Positions 27,129 to 36,533 of a stretch of 64,000 nt of DNA are shown here, one piece after another. Under the pieces are notes generated by a model. The model did not search any database, had not been told where the DNA came from, and saw nothing but the letters and a program-made list of their open reading frames with translations. This DNA is from JBBRHQ01 sp963815645 (GTDB taxonomy: Bacteria; Actinomycetota; Thermoleophilia; Solirubrobacterales; 70-9): the NCBI GenBank assembly GCA_963815645.1, contig CAWFHL010000001.1:1550001-1614000 (forward strand), in the 5' to 3' direction. The translations under genes and the position numbers were made by a program. Numbering within the stretch: position 1 is the stretch's first letter; each line of letters begins with the position of its first letter.

Positions 27129-28010
27129 TCAGCCGCCGGCGAGTACCTCGGCCATGGTGCGCGGCTCGACGCCGAGCTCCCGGGCGTCGGCGGGGCCACG
27201 CTCGCTGACCATCGGCACCTCCATCAGCTCGGCTTCCTCCCAGGTGGCGAAGACCGACTCGCCGAAGATCCGGCGCAGTGCCAGCAGGCTGGAGCGGACC
27301 AGGGGGAGCGGAACGTGCACGAGGCGACGCGGGCGCCCTGCGATGCGGCTGACCAGGTCGGACATCTGGTCGTAGCTGAGGAGCTGCGGACCGGCGAGCT
27401 CGAAGCGCTCCCGGCCGTCGCGATCGAGGCCGCCGATCACCGCGCTGGCAGCATCCTGCGCCCAGATCGGTTCGTACAGCGCCTTGCCCGAGCCGGCGAC
27501 CGGCAGCACCGGCAGGAAGGAGAAGCGCCGCAGCAGGGTTATCCAGGGGTCGGAGTGGTCATAGACGATCGAGGGGGCGAAGACGGTCGTCTCCAGCGCC
27601 GATGAGTTGACGGCCTCCTCGGCCAGCGCCTTGGCGCGGAAAAAGCGGGTCCGCTGGAAGGTGCTGGCGTTGAGCGCCGAGAAGAAGATGAAACGGTCCA
27701 CCCCGGCCTTCTCGGCGGCCCGCACCAGCCGCACCGTGGCGAGCCCGTTCAGCTCCTCGATCCGCCGCGGTGGCTGGTCGCGGATCGTCGCCGCCAGATG
27801 AATCACCGTGTCGACACCGCGCAGCGCCTGGCGCAGGCGGTAGGGATCCGATAGCTCCCCCAGGTCGCCGAGGGTGATCTGTACGTCGACCCGCCGCGGC
27901 CCGAGGCGCCGCGGCTCGCGCACCAGGCAGCGGACCTGGTCCTCGCGCTCGAGCAGCAACGGCAGCAGGCGCGAGCCGATGCTTCCGGTGGCGCCGGTCA
28001 GCAGCAGCAT
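27129..28010 (-). CDS. NAD(P)H-binding atypical SDR (NDUFA9-like)
   Basis: About 293 residues from ATG 28010 (an open frame reaches 28055). LLLTGATGSIGSRLLPLLL is the glycine-rich dinucleotide motif of atypical short-chain dehydrogenases, followed by VDTVIHLAATIRDQPP and KAGVDRFIFFSALNAS, as in the complex I NDUFA9 or NmrA-like group. The catalytic Tyr-Lys pair of classical SDRs is not evident, so it may bind the cofactor in a structural or sensing role. It converges with groEL across the shared terminator. Confidence 0.85.
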   Translation of the reverse strand: MLLLTGATGSIGSRLLPLLLEREDQVRCLVREPRRLGPRRVDVQITLGDLGELSDPYRLRQALRGVDTVIHLAATIRDQPPRRIEELNGLATVRLVRAAEKAGVDRFIFFSALNASTFQRTRFFRAKALAEEAVNSSALETTVFAPSIVYDHSDPWITLLRRFSFLPVLPVAGSGKALYEPIWAQDAASAVIGGLDRDGRERFELAGPQLLSYDQMSDLVSRIAGRPRRLVHVPLPLVRSSLLALRRIFGESVFATWEEAELMEVPMVSERGPADARELGVEPRTMAEVLAGG

Positions 28011-28193
28011 GGCTCGATCGGGCTCGGGTCGCCTGCGCTCCGCATCTCGCCGCAACCCTAGTAGCTGGCTTCGCCCGGTCGGCGATCAGGCTTTCAAGCC
28101 GACATCCGCCAGGCATCTCCGTAAAATGGCCGCTCGGCTTGACCGGCGCAGCCCGGCGGGCACCGTAAAGACGACTCCCAGGAGAAGGCCGGA

Positions 28194-28454
28194 ATGACCT
28201 ACGTCATCGCGGAACCCTGCATCGGACAGAAGGACAACTCGTGCGTCGAGGTCTGCCCGGTGGACTGCATCCACCCGACGCCGGACGAGCCGGACTACGA
28301 CGCGGTCGAGATGCTGCACATCGACCCCGACGAGTGCATCGACTGCGACGCCTGCGTTGAGGCCTGCCCCGTGGACGCCTGCTTCGCCGAGGACCAGCTC
28401 CCTGCCGAGTGGGCCAAGTACGCGGAGATCAACACCGGCTACTACAAGTCCTAG
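28194..28454 (+). CDS. fdxA: seven-iron ferredoxin
   Basis: An 86-residue ferredoxin. CIGQKDNSCVEVCPVDCI provides the cysteines of a 3Fe-4S/4Fe-4S pair and CIDCDACVEACPVDACF those of the second cluster, the pattern of the FdxA type. It carries electrons in the cytosol, for example to P450s or 2-oxoacid oxidoreductases; no partner is adjacent. AGGAGA lies nine bases before ATG 28194. It is convergent with the Mrp gene, 40 bases apart. Confidence 0.95.
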   Translation: MTYVIAEPCIGQKDNSCVEVCPVDCIHPTPDEPDYDAVEMLHIDPDECIDCDACVEACPVDACFAEDQLPAEWAKYAEINTGYYKS

Positions 28455-28494
28455 CTCCGTCGGCGGGGTCCGTTCCCGGCCGGCGCCGTGGGCG

Positions 28495-29643
28495 CTATTG
28501 GATGACGGGCAGCTCGGTGCCGCCGACCGGCGGCGGCTCGGCAGCGGCCGGGACCGCCTGAAGCACAGGGAGCTCCTGCGGGGTGGCGGCGACGATTCCA
28601 CGGGCGGCTTGGCGGATCGCCTGTGAGGCGGGCGCGTCGGGCTCGGCGGTGACCAGCGGCTCGCCCTGGTCGGCGTGCACGCGGAGCTCCTCGGAGAGCG
28701 GCACCTTGCCGAGCAACGGGACCCCCAGCTCCTCGGCGAGGTTCTCCCCGCCGCCTTCGCCGAAGATCGTCAAGCGCTGCCCGTCGGGGGTGGTGAAGCC
28801 GGACATGTTCTCGATCACCCCGAGCACCTCGAGGTCCACCTTGGCGGCCATCTCGGCAGCGCGCTTCGCCACCGACTGGGCCGCCGGCTGCGGCGTCGTG
28901 ACGATCGCGATCTTCGCCTGTGGGAGCAGCTGGGCGAGGGTCATCGAGACGTCGCCGGTCCCCGGGGGGAGGTCGAGCAGCAGGAACTCGAGCTCATCCC
29001 AGGCGACGTCCTCGAGGAACTGCTGGATCGCCTTGTGCAGCATCGGCCCCCGCCAGACGACGGCGGCGTTCTGCTCGACGAAGAACCCGATCGACATCAC
29101 CCGGACACCACTCGGGGCCCGCAGAGGGACGATCTTGCGCTCGCCGTTGACCTCCGGCTTGCCGTCGACCCCGAGCATCCGCGGGATCGAGTAGCCGTAG
29201 ACGTCGCAGTCCAGCGCCCCGGCCGGACGACCCTCTGCCTGGAGGGCGGCTGCGAGGTTCGCGGTCAGGGTTGACTTGCCGACGCCGCCCTTGCCGGAGG
29301 CTACGCAGATCACGTTCTTCACCTGGGCCAGGGCGCCCTCGGGCAGGCGAGCCCTCCCCAGCACCTGCTGAAGGTTGCCCTTCTCCTCGTCACTGAGCAC
29401 GTCGAAACCGACCTCGACCGCGCTCACCCCCTCGAGCGCGGAGACCTGCTGGGCCACGCCCTGCTGGAAGTGCGAGCGGATCGGGCAGCCCGGGGTGGTC
29501 AGGGAGACGACCACCTCGACTCTGCCGTCATCGCGCACCTCGATCGAGCGCACCATCCCCAGCTCGACGATCGAGCGCCGCAGCTCGGGGTCGATCACGG
29601 CGCGGAGCCTTTCGGTGATCTCTTCCTTGGTCGGCATTGCCAT
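28495..29643 (-). CDS. Mrp/ApbC-family Fe-S cluster carrier ATPase
   Basis: A 382-residue protein with an N-terminal MIP18/DUF59 domain (RLRAVIDPELRRSIVELGMV, TTPGCPIRSHF) and a deviant Walker A ATPase (VASGKGGVGKSTLTANLAAAL, LDCDVYGYSIP, LLDLPPGTGDVSMT). These proteins carry and deliver 4Fe-4S clusters, and a ferredoxin gene sits next door. The usual C-terminal CxxC cluster ligands are not visible, as in some actinobacterial homologues. The tail (TPQELPVLQAVPAAAEPPPV) is Pro-rich. ATG 29643 is used; ATG 29637 is equally possible. Confidence 0.92.
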   Translation of the reverse strand: MAMPTKEEITERLRAVIDPELRRSIVELGMVRSIEVRDDGRVEVVVSLTTPGCPIRSHFQQGVAQQVSALEGVSAVEVGFDVLSDEEKGNLQQVLGRARLPEGALAQVKNVICVASGKGGVGKSTLTANLAAALQAEGRPAGALDCDVYGYSIPRMLGVDGKPEVNGERKIVPLRAPSGVRVMSIGFFVEQNAAVVWRGPMLHKAIQQFLEDVAWDELEFLLLDLPPGTGDVSMTLAQLLPQAKIAIVTTPQPAAQSVAKRAAEMAAKVDLEVLGVIENMSGFTTPDGQRLTIFGEGGGENLAEELGVPLLGKVPLSEELRVHADQGEPLVTAEPDAPASQAIRQAARGIVAATPQELPVLQAVPAAAEPPPVGGTELPVIQ

Positions 29644-29697
29644 GGCCCCATTGTCTCAAAGGGGAGAATCCGCCGCCGCCGGCTCTTGGCATGGGGG

Positions 29698-31939
29698 ATG
29701 CGGTCGAGTCGAGGAGAAGCGGTCAAACCGGCGCGCCGGGGGCGACGCCGCATCCTCGCTGGGACGTTGATCGCGACCGCCGCACTGCTGCTCGGCGCCG
29801 CCGAAGCGCGGGCCGAGAAGTACCGGGTCGCCCAGTGTGGTTGGCGGATCGCCGCCGACGCCGATTGGGATCAGAACGCCGGGCCCGGGAAGTTCCGCCC
29901 CGACGCGTTTTGCGTTCCCAGCAGTGGCAGCGACCCCTTCGACGGCGTTCACCTGTCGAGTCTCACCCGCCCGGGCGGCGGCAGCATCGCCGCCGCCAGG
30001 TTCGCCCGCTGGCGCTGGGTCGCTCCGCCCGGCACGCGGATCGTCAACGTCCGCGGAAGCTGGTGGAGCGCCCTGCACGACGGGTTCGAGCAGCGCCTCG
30101 GCACCGGAGTCGGGGGCGATTTCTCGGCCTTTGCCACCACCCGCGCCGCCCACACATCCCGCGGCGCCTTCGCAGCCGGCTTCCGGAGCCCTCGCAAGAG
30201 CTTTGAGAGCCGCCTGCTCTGCGCCAGAGGCGACGGGCAGCGCTGCGATCTCGGCCGGCCGTCCTTCGCCGCGGTTCGATCGCTCGAGCTGACCCTGACC
30301 GACGACACGGCGCCCCGCCCGCGACTCGGCGGCGGCATCGTCGCGCATGGCTGGAAGCGGGGCGCGCAGAGCGCCGAGGTCGCCGCCGGCGACGCGGGAT
30401 CAGGAGTCCGCTTCGCCGAGACACTGATCGACGGGGCCCGCATCACGAGGACGGAGCACGCCTGCTTCGCGAAGCAGATCGGGGGCGGATGGGAGGCGAC
30501 GCGGATGCGGCCCTGCGAGCTGCGCCGAACCGCCGGCGAGGCGGTCGATACCGCCCGGATCAGCGACGGGCGTCACCGCCTCTGCGCCTGTGCGATCGAT
30601 TTCGCGGGCAATCGCCGCTGCACCGCTCGGCGCCCGCTGCTCACCGACAACACAGCTCCGGCGCCGCCGCGCCGCCTCGGCCTGCGGGGAGGCGGTGGCT
30701 GGCACCGCGTGAACGGCTTTGACGCCACCTGGGAGAACCCCGACCAGGGCCCGGGCTCGCCGATCGCCGGCGCTTCGTACAGGCTCACCGGCCCCGGGTT
30801 CGACGGCGGCGAACGGCATCGGACAGGGCGGAGGATCTCCTCGCTGCAGCGGATCAACCTGCCCGGGCCCGGTGCCTACTCGCTGTCCGTCTGGCTTCGC
30901 GACGAGGCCGGCAACGAGTCGCCCGCGAACGCCTCCGAGGCGACCCTGCTCTTCGACGACGTCCCGCCCTCGGTGCTGTTCCGCAGCCACCGGGACAGGG
31001 CGCACCCGGAGATCATCACGGCGACGGTCACCGACCGTCATTCGGGTCCGGCGGACGGGGTGATCTCCTACCGGCGGGCGGGCCGGAGGCGCTGGACGAA
31101 GCTGCCGTCCACCCTGCGCCGCTCCCCGGAGCGCAAGGGCGACGCCGAGCTGCTCGCCCGCTTCCCCTCGGAACGGGTCCGACCAGGCCGCTACCAGCTC
31201 CGTGCCAGGGTCGCCGATCTGGCCGGTAACCGCGCCTCAAGCACCCGCCGCAGCGACGGCAGCGCGATGATCCTCGACGCGCCGCTGAAGCGGCCCACTT
31301 CGCTGCGCGCCGACCTCCGCCTCGGTGCTCGTGGCGGAGCGTCGGCTGAAGGTCGCTTACGGGGCCAGGCCGACTCTAACCGGCCGCCTGCGGCGCGGCG
31401 ACGGCGCCGGATTGGCGGGGCGCCGGGTGCGGATCGCGATCCGGCCTGCCCGCGGCTCCCGCGCCGGGCCCGAGGTTCGCCACGCGCGGACCGGGCACGG
31501 CGGCCGCTTCCGGCTCGAGCTCGCCCCCGGGACCTCCAGGCGGATCCGCGTCTCCTTCCCTGGTACCGAGGTGCTCGCACGCGACCGCGGAGTCCGGCTC
31601 CGTCTCCTGGTCCGCGCCGGAGTCGAGCTGACCGCCTCCCGCCGGGCTCTTCGGACAGGCGAGTCACTCCGGCTCACCGGGATGGTCCGCTCCGGGGGAG
31701 CGAGGTTGCCCTCGCGGGGCAAACTGGTCACGGTCGAGTACCTGGATCGCGCCGGCGGGCGCTGGGCTCCGGTGCTTCTCACCCGGGCGGGCCGCGAGGG
31801 GCGATTCCGGGCTCGCTACCGCTTCCGCTACGTCAGCGGCGTGGCCCGGATCCGTCTGCGGGCGTTGGCACCCCCCGAGCAGGGCTGGCCCTTCGCGGCG
31901 GGGGCCTCGGCCCCTCTTACGGTGACCGTGCGGGGGTAG
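29698..31939 (+). pseudogene. large exported protein with Ig-like repeats, one frameshift
   Basis: The full product is ~745 residues. A signal peptide (LAGTLIATAALLLGAAEARA) precedes a Cys-containing domain (YRVAQCGWRIAADADWDQN, then a lectin-like part), then several bacterial Ig-like or fibronectin-like modules (LLTDNTAPAPPRRLGL, TWENPDQGPGSPIAGASYRLTG, LRDEAGNESPANASEATLLF). The last ~200 residues continue in the +1 frame from about 31324 (VLVAERRLKVAYGARPTLTG). Homologous layouts are common in Solirubrobacterales genomes and remain without assigned function. One extra base explains the break. The end overlaps the convergent hydrolase gene by 23 bases. Confidence 0.75.
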
Positions 31940-33026
31940 GGCGCGGGGAGTCCGGGGCGCGGGGCGGGAAGCGGTGGGAGTTGAGGGCGTGCCTGAGAAC
32001 CGCGCGCCCTGCGGGGAAGTTCTGGATCCGGAACGGGTTCTGGGTGCCGAAGTCCTGGTAGTAGACGAGCATCCGGGTCTTGCGATGGGCCCTCACCCAG
32101 CGCAGCAGCCGACGGATGAAGCCGGGACCGTCGGCGCCCCACAACCCGAACTCGGTGATCGCGAACGGCTTGCTGCGACCGTAGCGGTGGCAGAGACGGG
32201 TGATCCCACCGAAGTCGGTGTAGCGGGAGTAGATGTCCGCGCCGACCCAGTCGATGTAGCGGTTGCCAGGGAAGTAGGCCTCCGCGGAGTTGTGTCGCAC
32301 CGAGGGCGATCCGCTCGGCAGCGGGCTCCAGATCACCGAGATCGGCGCCCGGGGCAGGAAGTCCGGCTCCCGCCCGTGCTTGCGTCTCAGCCCCGGCAGG
32401 TGGAGCTTGTGCAGCTTGCGGTTCAGCGTCCGGCGCGTCTTCCCCCCATGCAGGATCAGGTACATCCGGCGGAAGGCTTGCTTGTACCAGTGGGTGGTGT
32501 GGCGGCCGCCCCGCTTGCTGCCGTCGCAGCGGATCGCGGTGTAGGGGTTGAGGCAGCGGTTGGGCTCCCCGAGCGGCCGGATATATGCCGGCATCCGATG
32601 GAGGGCGAAGCTGCGGTTCAGCCGCAGCAGGTAGTCGTCGCCCTGACCGACGGCGATTCCCTTCGGTGTGATCACCTCATGGCGGTCGCTGCCGGCGGCG
32701 GTGGAGATGTGCAGGATCGGCCGGGCGTGGATCTGCTCCCATCGGGGCAGCGCCTCGTGCAGCGAGTTGCCGTAGGGATGGTAGGTCTCGACCACGGCGG
32801 GATGGGCGTCGACCGCGTCGGCGAAAGACTCGAACCCGGAGGCTTCCCCGGTGTCGGTGACGCCGAAGAAGACCTTGCCCTTCGGGGGCAGGTTCTTCCG
32901 TTTCGCCTTCTTGGCGTGGTGCGAGTTCGAGGCCCGGGCCAGCGTCAGCGCGCTGGAACCCGCCCAGGCGCTCGAGCAGGCGAGGCAGAGGACGGCCACC
33001 GCCAGTCCCGGCTGCGATCGCCGCAC
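31917..33026 (-). CDS. secreted GH26-like glycoside hydrolase, downstream copy
   Basis: A 369-residue protein from GTG 33026, preceded by GGGGAGGAAC. After a signal peptide come KVFFGVTDTGEASGFESFADA, YHPYGNSLHEALPRWEQ, AYIRPLGEPNRCLNPY (Glu of GEPN as likely acid/base) and FAITEFGLWGADGPGF (Glu of TEFG as likely nucleophile), a TIM-barrel layout like family GH26 (beta-mannanase type). It probably acts on outside polysaccharide; the substrate is not known. It is a close duplicate of the upstream gene 33035-34169, from whose stop it is separated by 8 bases, so both are co-transcribed. Confidence 0.8.
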   Translation of the reverse strand: MRRSQPGLAVAVLCLACSSAWAGSSALTLARASNSHHAKKAKRKNLPPKGKVFFGVTDTGEASGFESFADAVDAHPAVVETYHPYGNSLHEALPRWEQIHARPILHISTAAGSDRHEVITPKGIAVGQGDDYLLRLNRSFALHRMPAYIRPLGEPNRCLNPYTAIRCDGSKRGGRHTTHWYKQAFRRMYLILHGGKTRRTLNRKLHKLHLPGLRRKHGREPDFLPRAPISVIWSPLPSGSPSVRHNSAEAYFPGNRYIDWVGADIYSRYTDFGGITRLCHRYGRSKPFAITEFGLWGADGPGFIRRLLRWVRAHRKTRMLVYYQDFGTQNPFRIQNFPAGRAVLRHALNSHRFPPRAPDSPRPTPARSP

Positions 33027-33034
33027 CGCCCGGG

Positions 33035-34169
33035 TCAGTTCCTCCCCACCCCCCCGGTGGCCGGCGGCTTGGCCGGCGGCCGGGGCGCGACCCCCGGGTA
33101 GTGGCGCGAATCGAGCTTTCGCTTGAGCACCGAGAGGCTGCCGGGGTAGTTCTGGATCCGGAACGGGTTGACCTGCGCCGAAGTCCTGGTAGTAGACGAG
33201 CATCCGAGTGTGCTTGTGGTTGCGGGCGAAGGCGAAGAGGCGCCGCACGAAGCTCGGCGCGTCGGATCCCCACAGGCCCCACTCGGTCAGCGCGAAGGGC
33301 TTGTCGTGGCCCCTTGCGAAGCGACGGTAGAAGCGACTCAGGTCGTGCCAGTAGGGATAGCGGGAGTAGAAGTCGGTGCCGACCCAGTCGACGTAGCGGG
33401 CGCCCGGGAAGTAGTAGGCGGGCCGGTTGATCCGCACCGCCGGGGAGCCGGCGGGCAGCGGGCTCCAGATCAGCGCCACCGGCGCCTTCGGCAGCTGCTT
33501 CGGCTCGCGGCCACCGTGGCGGATTATCCGCGGCAGCCCCAGCCGCTTCAGCTTGCGGTTGATCCGGTGCCGAGGCCGGCCGCCGTGGAGGATCAGGTAC
33601 ATCCGCCGGAACGCCTGCCGGTACCACTTCGGCGAGTAGCGCGAGGCTCGCCGGTTGCCGGAGCAGTCCACCCCGGCGTAGGCGTTGAGGCAGCGGTTGG
33701 GCTCGCCCAGCGGCCGGATGTAGGCGGGGAAATGATGGCGGGCGAAGCTGCGGTTCAGTCGCAGCAGGTAGTCATCTCCCTTGCCGAGCGCGATGCCGCG
33801 CGGAGTGATCACCTCCTGCCCGTCGCTCTCCTCGGTCGAGATGTGGAGGATCGGCCGCGCCCGCGCCTTCTCCCATCGGGGGATCGCCTGGTGCAGGCTG
33901 TTGTTCCAGGGGTGGTAGGTCTCGATCAGCGCCGGGTGCTTGCCGACCGCCCTGGCGAACGACTTGAAGCCCGAGACGTCGCCGGTGTCGGTTACTCCGA
34001 AGAAGACCTTGTGGCCGGGAGGCGTGAACGGGCGCCAGGCAGCCGAGGCGACGCCGGCGAGCGAGATGACGAGCATCGCGACGCAGGCGGCGAGGCAGAG
34101 CTCGCGCAGGGACGTGCCTCTCCGCCAGCGGAGTCGGGCGCGCCTGTTTCTCCCGCCGGGTAGGTCCAC
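33035..34169 (-). pseudogene. secreted GH26-like glycoside hydrolase, upstream copy, one frameshift
   Basis: GTG 34169 opens a signal peptide (LCLAACVAMLVISLAGVASA) and the same fold as its downstream copy: KVFFGVTDTGDVSGFKSFARA, YIRPLGEPNRCLNAY, FALTEWGLWGSDAPSF. Near 33170 one extra base shifts the frame; the true end (NPFRIQNYPGSLSVL, then PPAKPPATGGVGRN and TGA 33035) can be read in the next frame. Without the correction the frame runs straight into the second copy as a false 750-residue fusion. All likely active-site residues are kept, so the enzyme is probably functional and the shift an error. Confidence 0.8.
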
Positions 34170-34294
34170 GATCAGCCGCGGGGCGTCCGAGCCGGCGCCT
34201 TGCGGCCGGCCACACTATGGAACACCTGAGGCCGGTCCGCAAGTTCCTTCCCAGGCGCCTAAAACTTCTAAGCGGTCATCATCAAGAGGGATGG

Positions 34295-34648
34295 ATGACG
34301 ATCAACAGGGCGTCCGGCCCGCCGTCGAAGCGGGATCTGGACCAGTTCGAGTCGCTGGTCGCCGACGCGATCGACCGGCTTCCGGAACAGTTCCAGGAGG
34401 TGATCGCCAAGGTCCCGGTCGTGGTCTCCGAGCTCGGGGCCGAATCCGGCGCCTACGGGCAGTACTTCGGCGACGGCGTAGCCCGCGAGCGCTACGAGGA
34501 CCGGATCGTGATTTACCGCGACACGCTCGAACGTGACTTCGGCCATGACCCCGAGCTGCTCGCGGCCCAGGTCGAGCGGACCTTGCGCCACGAGCTGGCC
34601 CACCATCTCGGCTGGGATGAGAGCGGTGTCGGAGGGCTCGGTCTGTAG
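34295..34648 (+). CDS. small zinc metallopeptidase (acidobacterial-type, PF06262-like)
   Basis: A 117-residue protein. The helix LRHELAHHLGWDESGV holds the HExxHxxGxxE/D zinc site of minigluzincin-type peptidases. The upstream part (FESLVADAIDRLPEQFQEVIAKVPVVV and FGDGVARERYEDRIVIYRD) is typical of this small cytosolic family, whose substrates are unknown. ATG 34295 has AAGAGGG upstream; the open frame back to 34217 crosses the divergent hydrolase promoter. The cyclophilin gene follows at 12 bases. Confidence 0.9.
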   Translation: MTINRASGPPSKRDLDQFESLVADAIDRLPEQFQEVIAKVPVVVSELGAESGAYGQYFGDGVARERYEDRIVIYRDTLERDFGHDPELLAAQVERTLRHELAHHLGWDESGVGGLGL

Positions 34649-34659
34649 GGTTGGCGCCG

Positions 34660-35119
34660 ATGTCGGAGGCGACCATGCACACCAGCGCCGGAGCCGATCA
34701 CGTTCGAGCTGTTCGACGGGGACGCGCCGAAGACGGTCGAGAACTTCCGCAAGCTCTCCGCCGACGGCTTCTACGACGGGCTCGTCTTCCATCGCGTCAT
34801 CAAGGACTTCATGATCCAGGGCGGCTGCCCCGAGGGCACCGGGCGCGGTGGCCCCGGCTACACCTTCGAGGACGAGTTCAACCAGCACAAGATCGAGCGC
34901 GGCGCTCTGGCGATGGCGAACGCCGGCCCGAACACCAACGGCTCGCAGTTCTTCATCGTCACCACCGAGGCGGCGCCCTGGCTCGACGGCAAGCACACCG
35001 TGTTCGGGCGGATCATTGACGGGACGGACGCCGTCGATGCGATCGAGGCGACCGAGACCGACACCTCGGATCGCCCGGTCGAGCCGCAGGGCATCGAGCG
35101 GGTGGAGCTCTCCGACTAG
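34660..35119 (+). pseudogene. cyclophilin-type peptidyl-prolyl cis-trans isomerase, one frameshift
   Basis: About 152 residues when joined. ATG 34660 gives MSEATMHTSAG; after an extra base near 34691 the domain continues PITFELFDGDAPKTVENF, YDGLVFHRVIKDFMIQGG (catalytic Arg of FHRV), GYTFEDEF, LAMANAGPNTNGSQFFI and HTVFGRIIDG. This is a complete single-domain cyclophilin that speeds proline isomerisation during protein folding. No signal peptide is present, so it is cytosolic. All key residues survive, which favours a sequencing error over a dead gene. Confidence 0.85.
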
Positions 35120-35149
35120 CTACCCGGACTCGCAGAAGCGATCTTCCGG

Positions 35150-36505
35150 TCAGGCGGTCAGCGAACCCACGGCCTGTCCGAAGAGCTCCGTGTGAAGGTC
35201 GACGTCGGCCTCGCTTGTCTGCGGCGAGATCAGCGCCATGTTGTGGAACGGCGTCAGCATCACGCCGCGGTTCAGCGCGTGCAGATGCAGGTAGCGCTCC
35301 AGCTCGGGGTCGGCGGCGGCATGCGCCTGGGTTCCGTTTCGGGCCGGCTCCGCCTCGAAGCGGTACTCGGCCCGGCAGCCGAGCTGGGTGACGTTCCAGG
35401 GCACCCGGTGGCGGGCGGCGACCGCCTCGATCCCCTCGGCGAAGCGGCCGGCGAGCGGGATCGTCGCTGCGAACGCCTCCTCGGTGAGGACGTGCTCGAG
35501 GGTCGCGCGGACCGCCGCCAGGGAGAGGGGGTTGCCGGCCAGCGTGCCGCCGACGCCGCCGGTGTCCTCGTAGTCGGCCGCCTCGTCGGAGAGCATCCGC
35601 TCGGCGGCGCCGGCCTTCAGTCCCAGCGCCCCCGCCGGCACCCCGCTGCCGATCGCCTTGCCGATCGTCACCAAGTCCGGGTCGAGGCTCCCAGGCCCCG
35701 GTGCAACCGCCCGGCCCGGCGGAGAAGGTGTGGGTCTCGTCGATGATCAGCAGCGTCCCCGTGCGGCTGGTCAGCTCCCGCAGCGCCTCGTGGTAGCCGG
35801 GCTCGGGGAGGATGATCCCCATGTTGGTCATCGCCGGCTCGGCCAGGACGCAGGCGATCTCCTCGCTCTCCAGCGCACGCTCCAGCGCGGCCAGGTCGTT
35901 GAACTCGATCGCCACGGTGGTCTCGGCGGGGTCGACCGGAGGGCCGGCGTTGCCGGCGCGCGAGCGGGTCCCGCTCCGGAGTCCCGACCGCGAAGGTCTC
36001 ATCGACGGTGCCGTGGTAGCAATAGCTGTAGGCGAGGATCTTGCGTCGGCCGGTCATCTGCCGGCAGATCCGCAGCGCCGCCCGGTTGGCGTCGGTGGCG
36101 GTCAGCGTGAACATCCAGCGCTGGACCCCGAAGCGGCGGGTCAGCTCCTCCCCGACCCAGGCGGAGTCCTCGGTCGGGAGCATCGTCGTGATCCCCTTGC
36201 TCGGCCTGGCGGGCGACCGCTTCGGCGACGACCGGCGGCGAGTGGCCGGGCATCGCCCCGGTGTCGCCGAGGCAGAGGTCGACGTATGTGTGGCCGTCGA
36301 CGTCGGTGATCCGGGCGCCGCTCGCCTCGGCTCCGAACACCGGAAAGCCTCCGGCCCAGCGCATCATCCAGGGCATCGGCACGCCGCCGACCAGCGAGCG
36401 AAGCGAGCGCTCGTACAGCTCGCGTGAGCGCGGATGGGCGCGGATGAACTCGCTCAGCTCCGCCTCGAGCAGCGACGGCAGTCTCTCGCGGTCGATCCGG
36501 CTCAT
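35150..36505 (-). pseudogene. class III PLP aminotransferase (GSA-aminomutase-like), three frameshifts
   Basis: Joined, the product is ~450 residues. It opens MSRIDRERLPSLLEAELSEF, then VFGAEASGARITDVDGHTYVDLCLGD, FTLTATDANRAALRICRQMTGR, SYCYHGTVDETF, IIDETHTFSAGPGG and VTIGKAIGSGVPAGALGL with the PLP-binding Lys. The family includes glutamate-1-semialdehyde aminomutase and omega-aminotransferases; the usual S-G-T-E-A phosphate motif is replaced by TATDAN. Extra bases near 36192, 35965 and 35687 break the frame. An alpha-hydroxy-acid oxidase gene sits 28 bases upstream on the same strand, so both may belong to one catabolic unit. Confidence 0.82.
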
Positions 36506-36533
36506 CGCGCTGATGCTATGCCCAGCAGGGGGC

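Noticed and set aside
31917..34169. A single 750-residue double-domain hydrolase
   Set aside because: The joint between the halves reads as nonsense, while the other frame gives the normal C-terminus and stop of copy A, and copy B has its own ribosome-binding site and signal peptide.
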